A program made the translations under genes and the position numbers. A stretch of 5,397 nucleotides of DNA. Source: Candidatus Nanohalarchaeota archaeon (GTDB lineage: Archaea > EX4484-52). The notes beneath the pieces are model-generated. The model did no database searches, was not told the DNA's origin, and worked only from the letters and a program-made list of their open reading frames with translations. Positions 5,365-5,397 of the stretch are shown here, piece after piece. Position 1 is the first letter of the stretch, and every line of letters starts with the position of its first letter. The stretch is taken from positions 1-5,397 of the forward strand of contig QMVB01000066.1 in assembly GCA_003660905.1 (NCBI GenBank), given 5' to 3'.

Positions 5365-5397
5365 TAACCCAACTTTGACAGTTTGACGCCAAATAAG
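5365..5397 (-). repeat. Right arm of the 33-bp perfect inverted repeat
   Basis: This arm is the exact reverse complement of 68-100 and is cut by the window edge, so its outer limit is unknown. Reading leftward, as the left arm reads toward its gene, the arm is followed by AAAAAGAGCAGGG and no long frame (the frame continuing from TTG stops after 18 codons). Unlike the left arm, it therefore does not abut a gene start. Its position at the very end of the sequence makes an assembly break or chimeric junction a serious possibility. Confidence 0.9.

Noticed and set aside
5375..5397. TTGACA as a bacterial -35 box
   Set aside because: The matching -10 would lie outside the window. In the left arm, where the sequence continues, the position 17 nt on reads ACAGGA, not TATAAT, and other evidence indicates an archaeal host.
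68..5397. Complete transposon delimited by the inverted repeats
   Set aside because: No transposase, integrase or recombinase is encoded, and the interior is a translation-related operon. Target-site duplications cannot be tested because the window ends at the right arm.

Overview
The window looks like a short piece of an AT-rich archaeal chromosome. Three things point to archaea: a complete 4-demethylwyosine synthase (Taw1/TYW1), an enzyme known only from archaea and eukaryotes; BRE+TATA promoters of the form ACCGAAAnnTTTATATAT upstream of gatB; and an exported protein built from archaeal-type Ig-like repeats. Shine-Dalgarno sites are mostly absent. A small-genome (DPANN-like) archaeon is a reasonable guess, but nothing here proves the lineage.

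Layout. Positions 1-105 are a leader with repeated GTCAAA units and one arm of a 33-bp perfect inverted repeat (68-100). A plus-strand gene (106-1065) encodes an unrecognised protein with a coiled coil, one membrane helix and a Cys-rich outer domain. It converges, across 100 bp, on a minus-strand cluster. In transcription order (right to left) the cluster is gatB (5056-3626), an exported multi-Ig membrane protein of unknown function (3569-2139) and taw1 (2149-1166). The spacings are 56 bp (26 bp if the longer start is used) and an 11-bp overlap, so this is probably one operon. Two of its three genes act on tRNA: GatB converts Glu-tRNA(Gln)/Asp-tRNA(Asn) to the amidated forms, and Taw1 makes the tricyclic base of tRNA(Phe) position 37. 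The membrane protein between them has no obvious tRNA role.

Upstream of gatB (5057-5397) is a gene-poor stretch with the most interesting structure in the window. It holds two near-identical tandem archaeal promoters 31 bp apart, then a possible 32-codon ORF starting MFQQ and ending 7 nt before gatB. Inside that ORF is a hairpin followed by a long pyrimidine/T tract. This could be a small RNA gene ended by a T-tract terminator, or an attenuator-like leader for gatB. The last 33 bases of the window are the exact reverse complement of 68-100, which may be a real dispersed or terminal repeat or an assembly/amplification junction.

No complete previously undescribed system is evident. The best leads are the gatB leader and the 33-bp inverted repeat.
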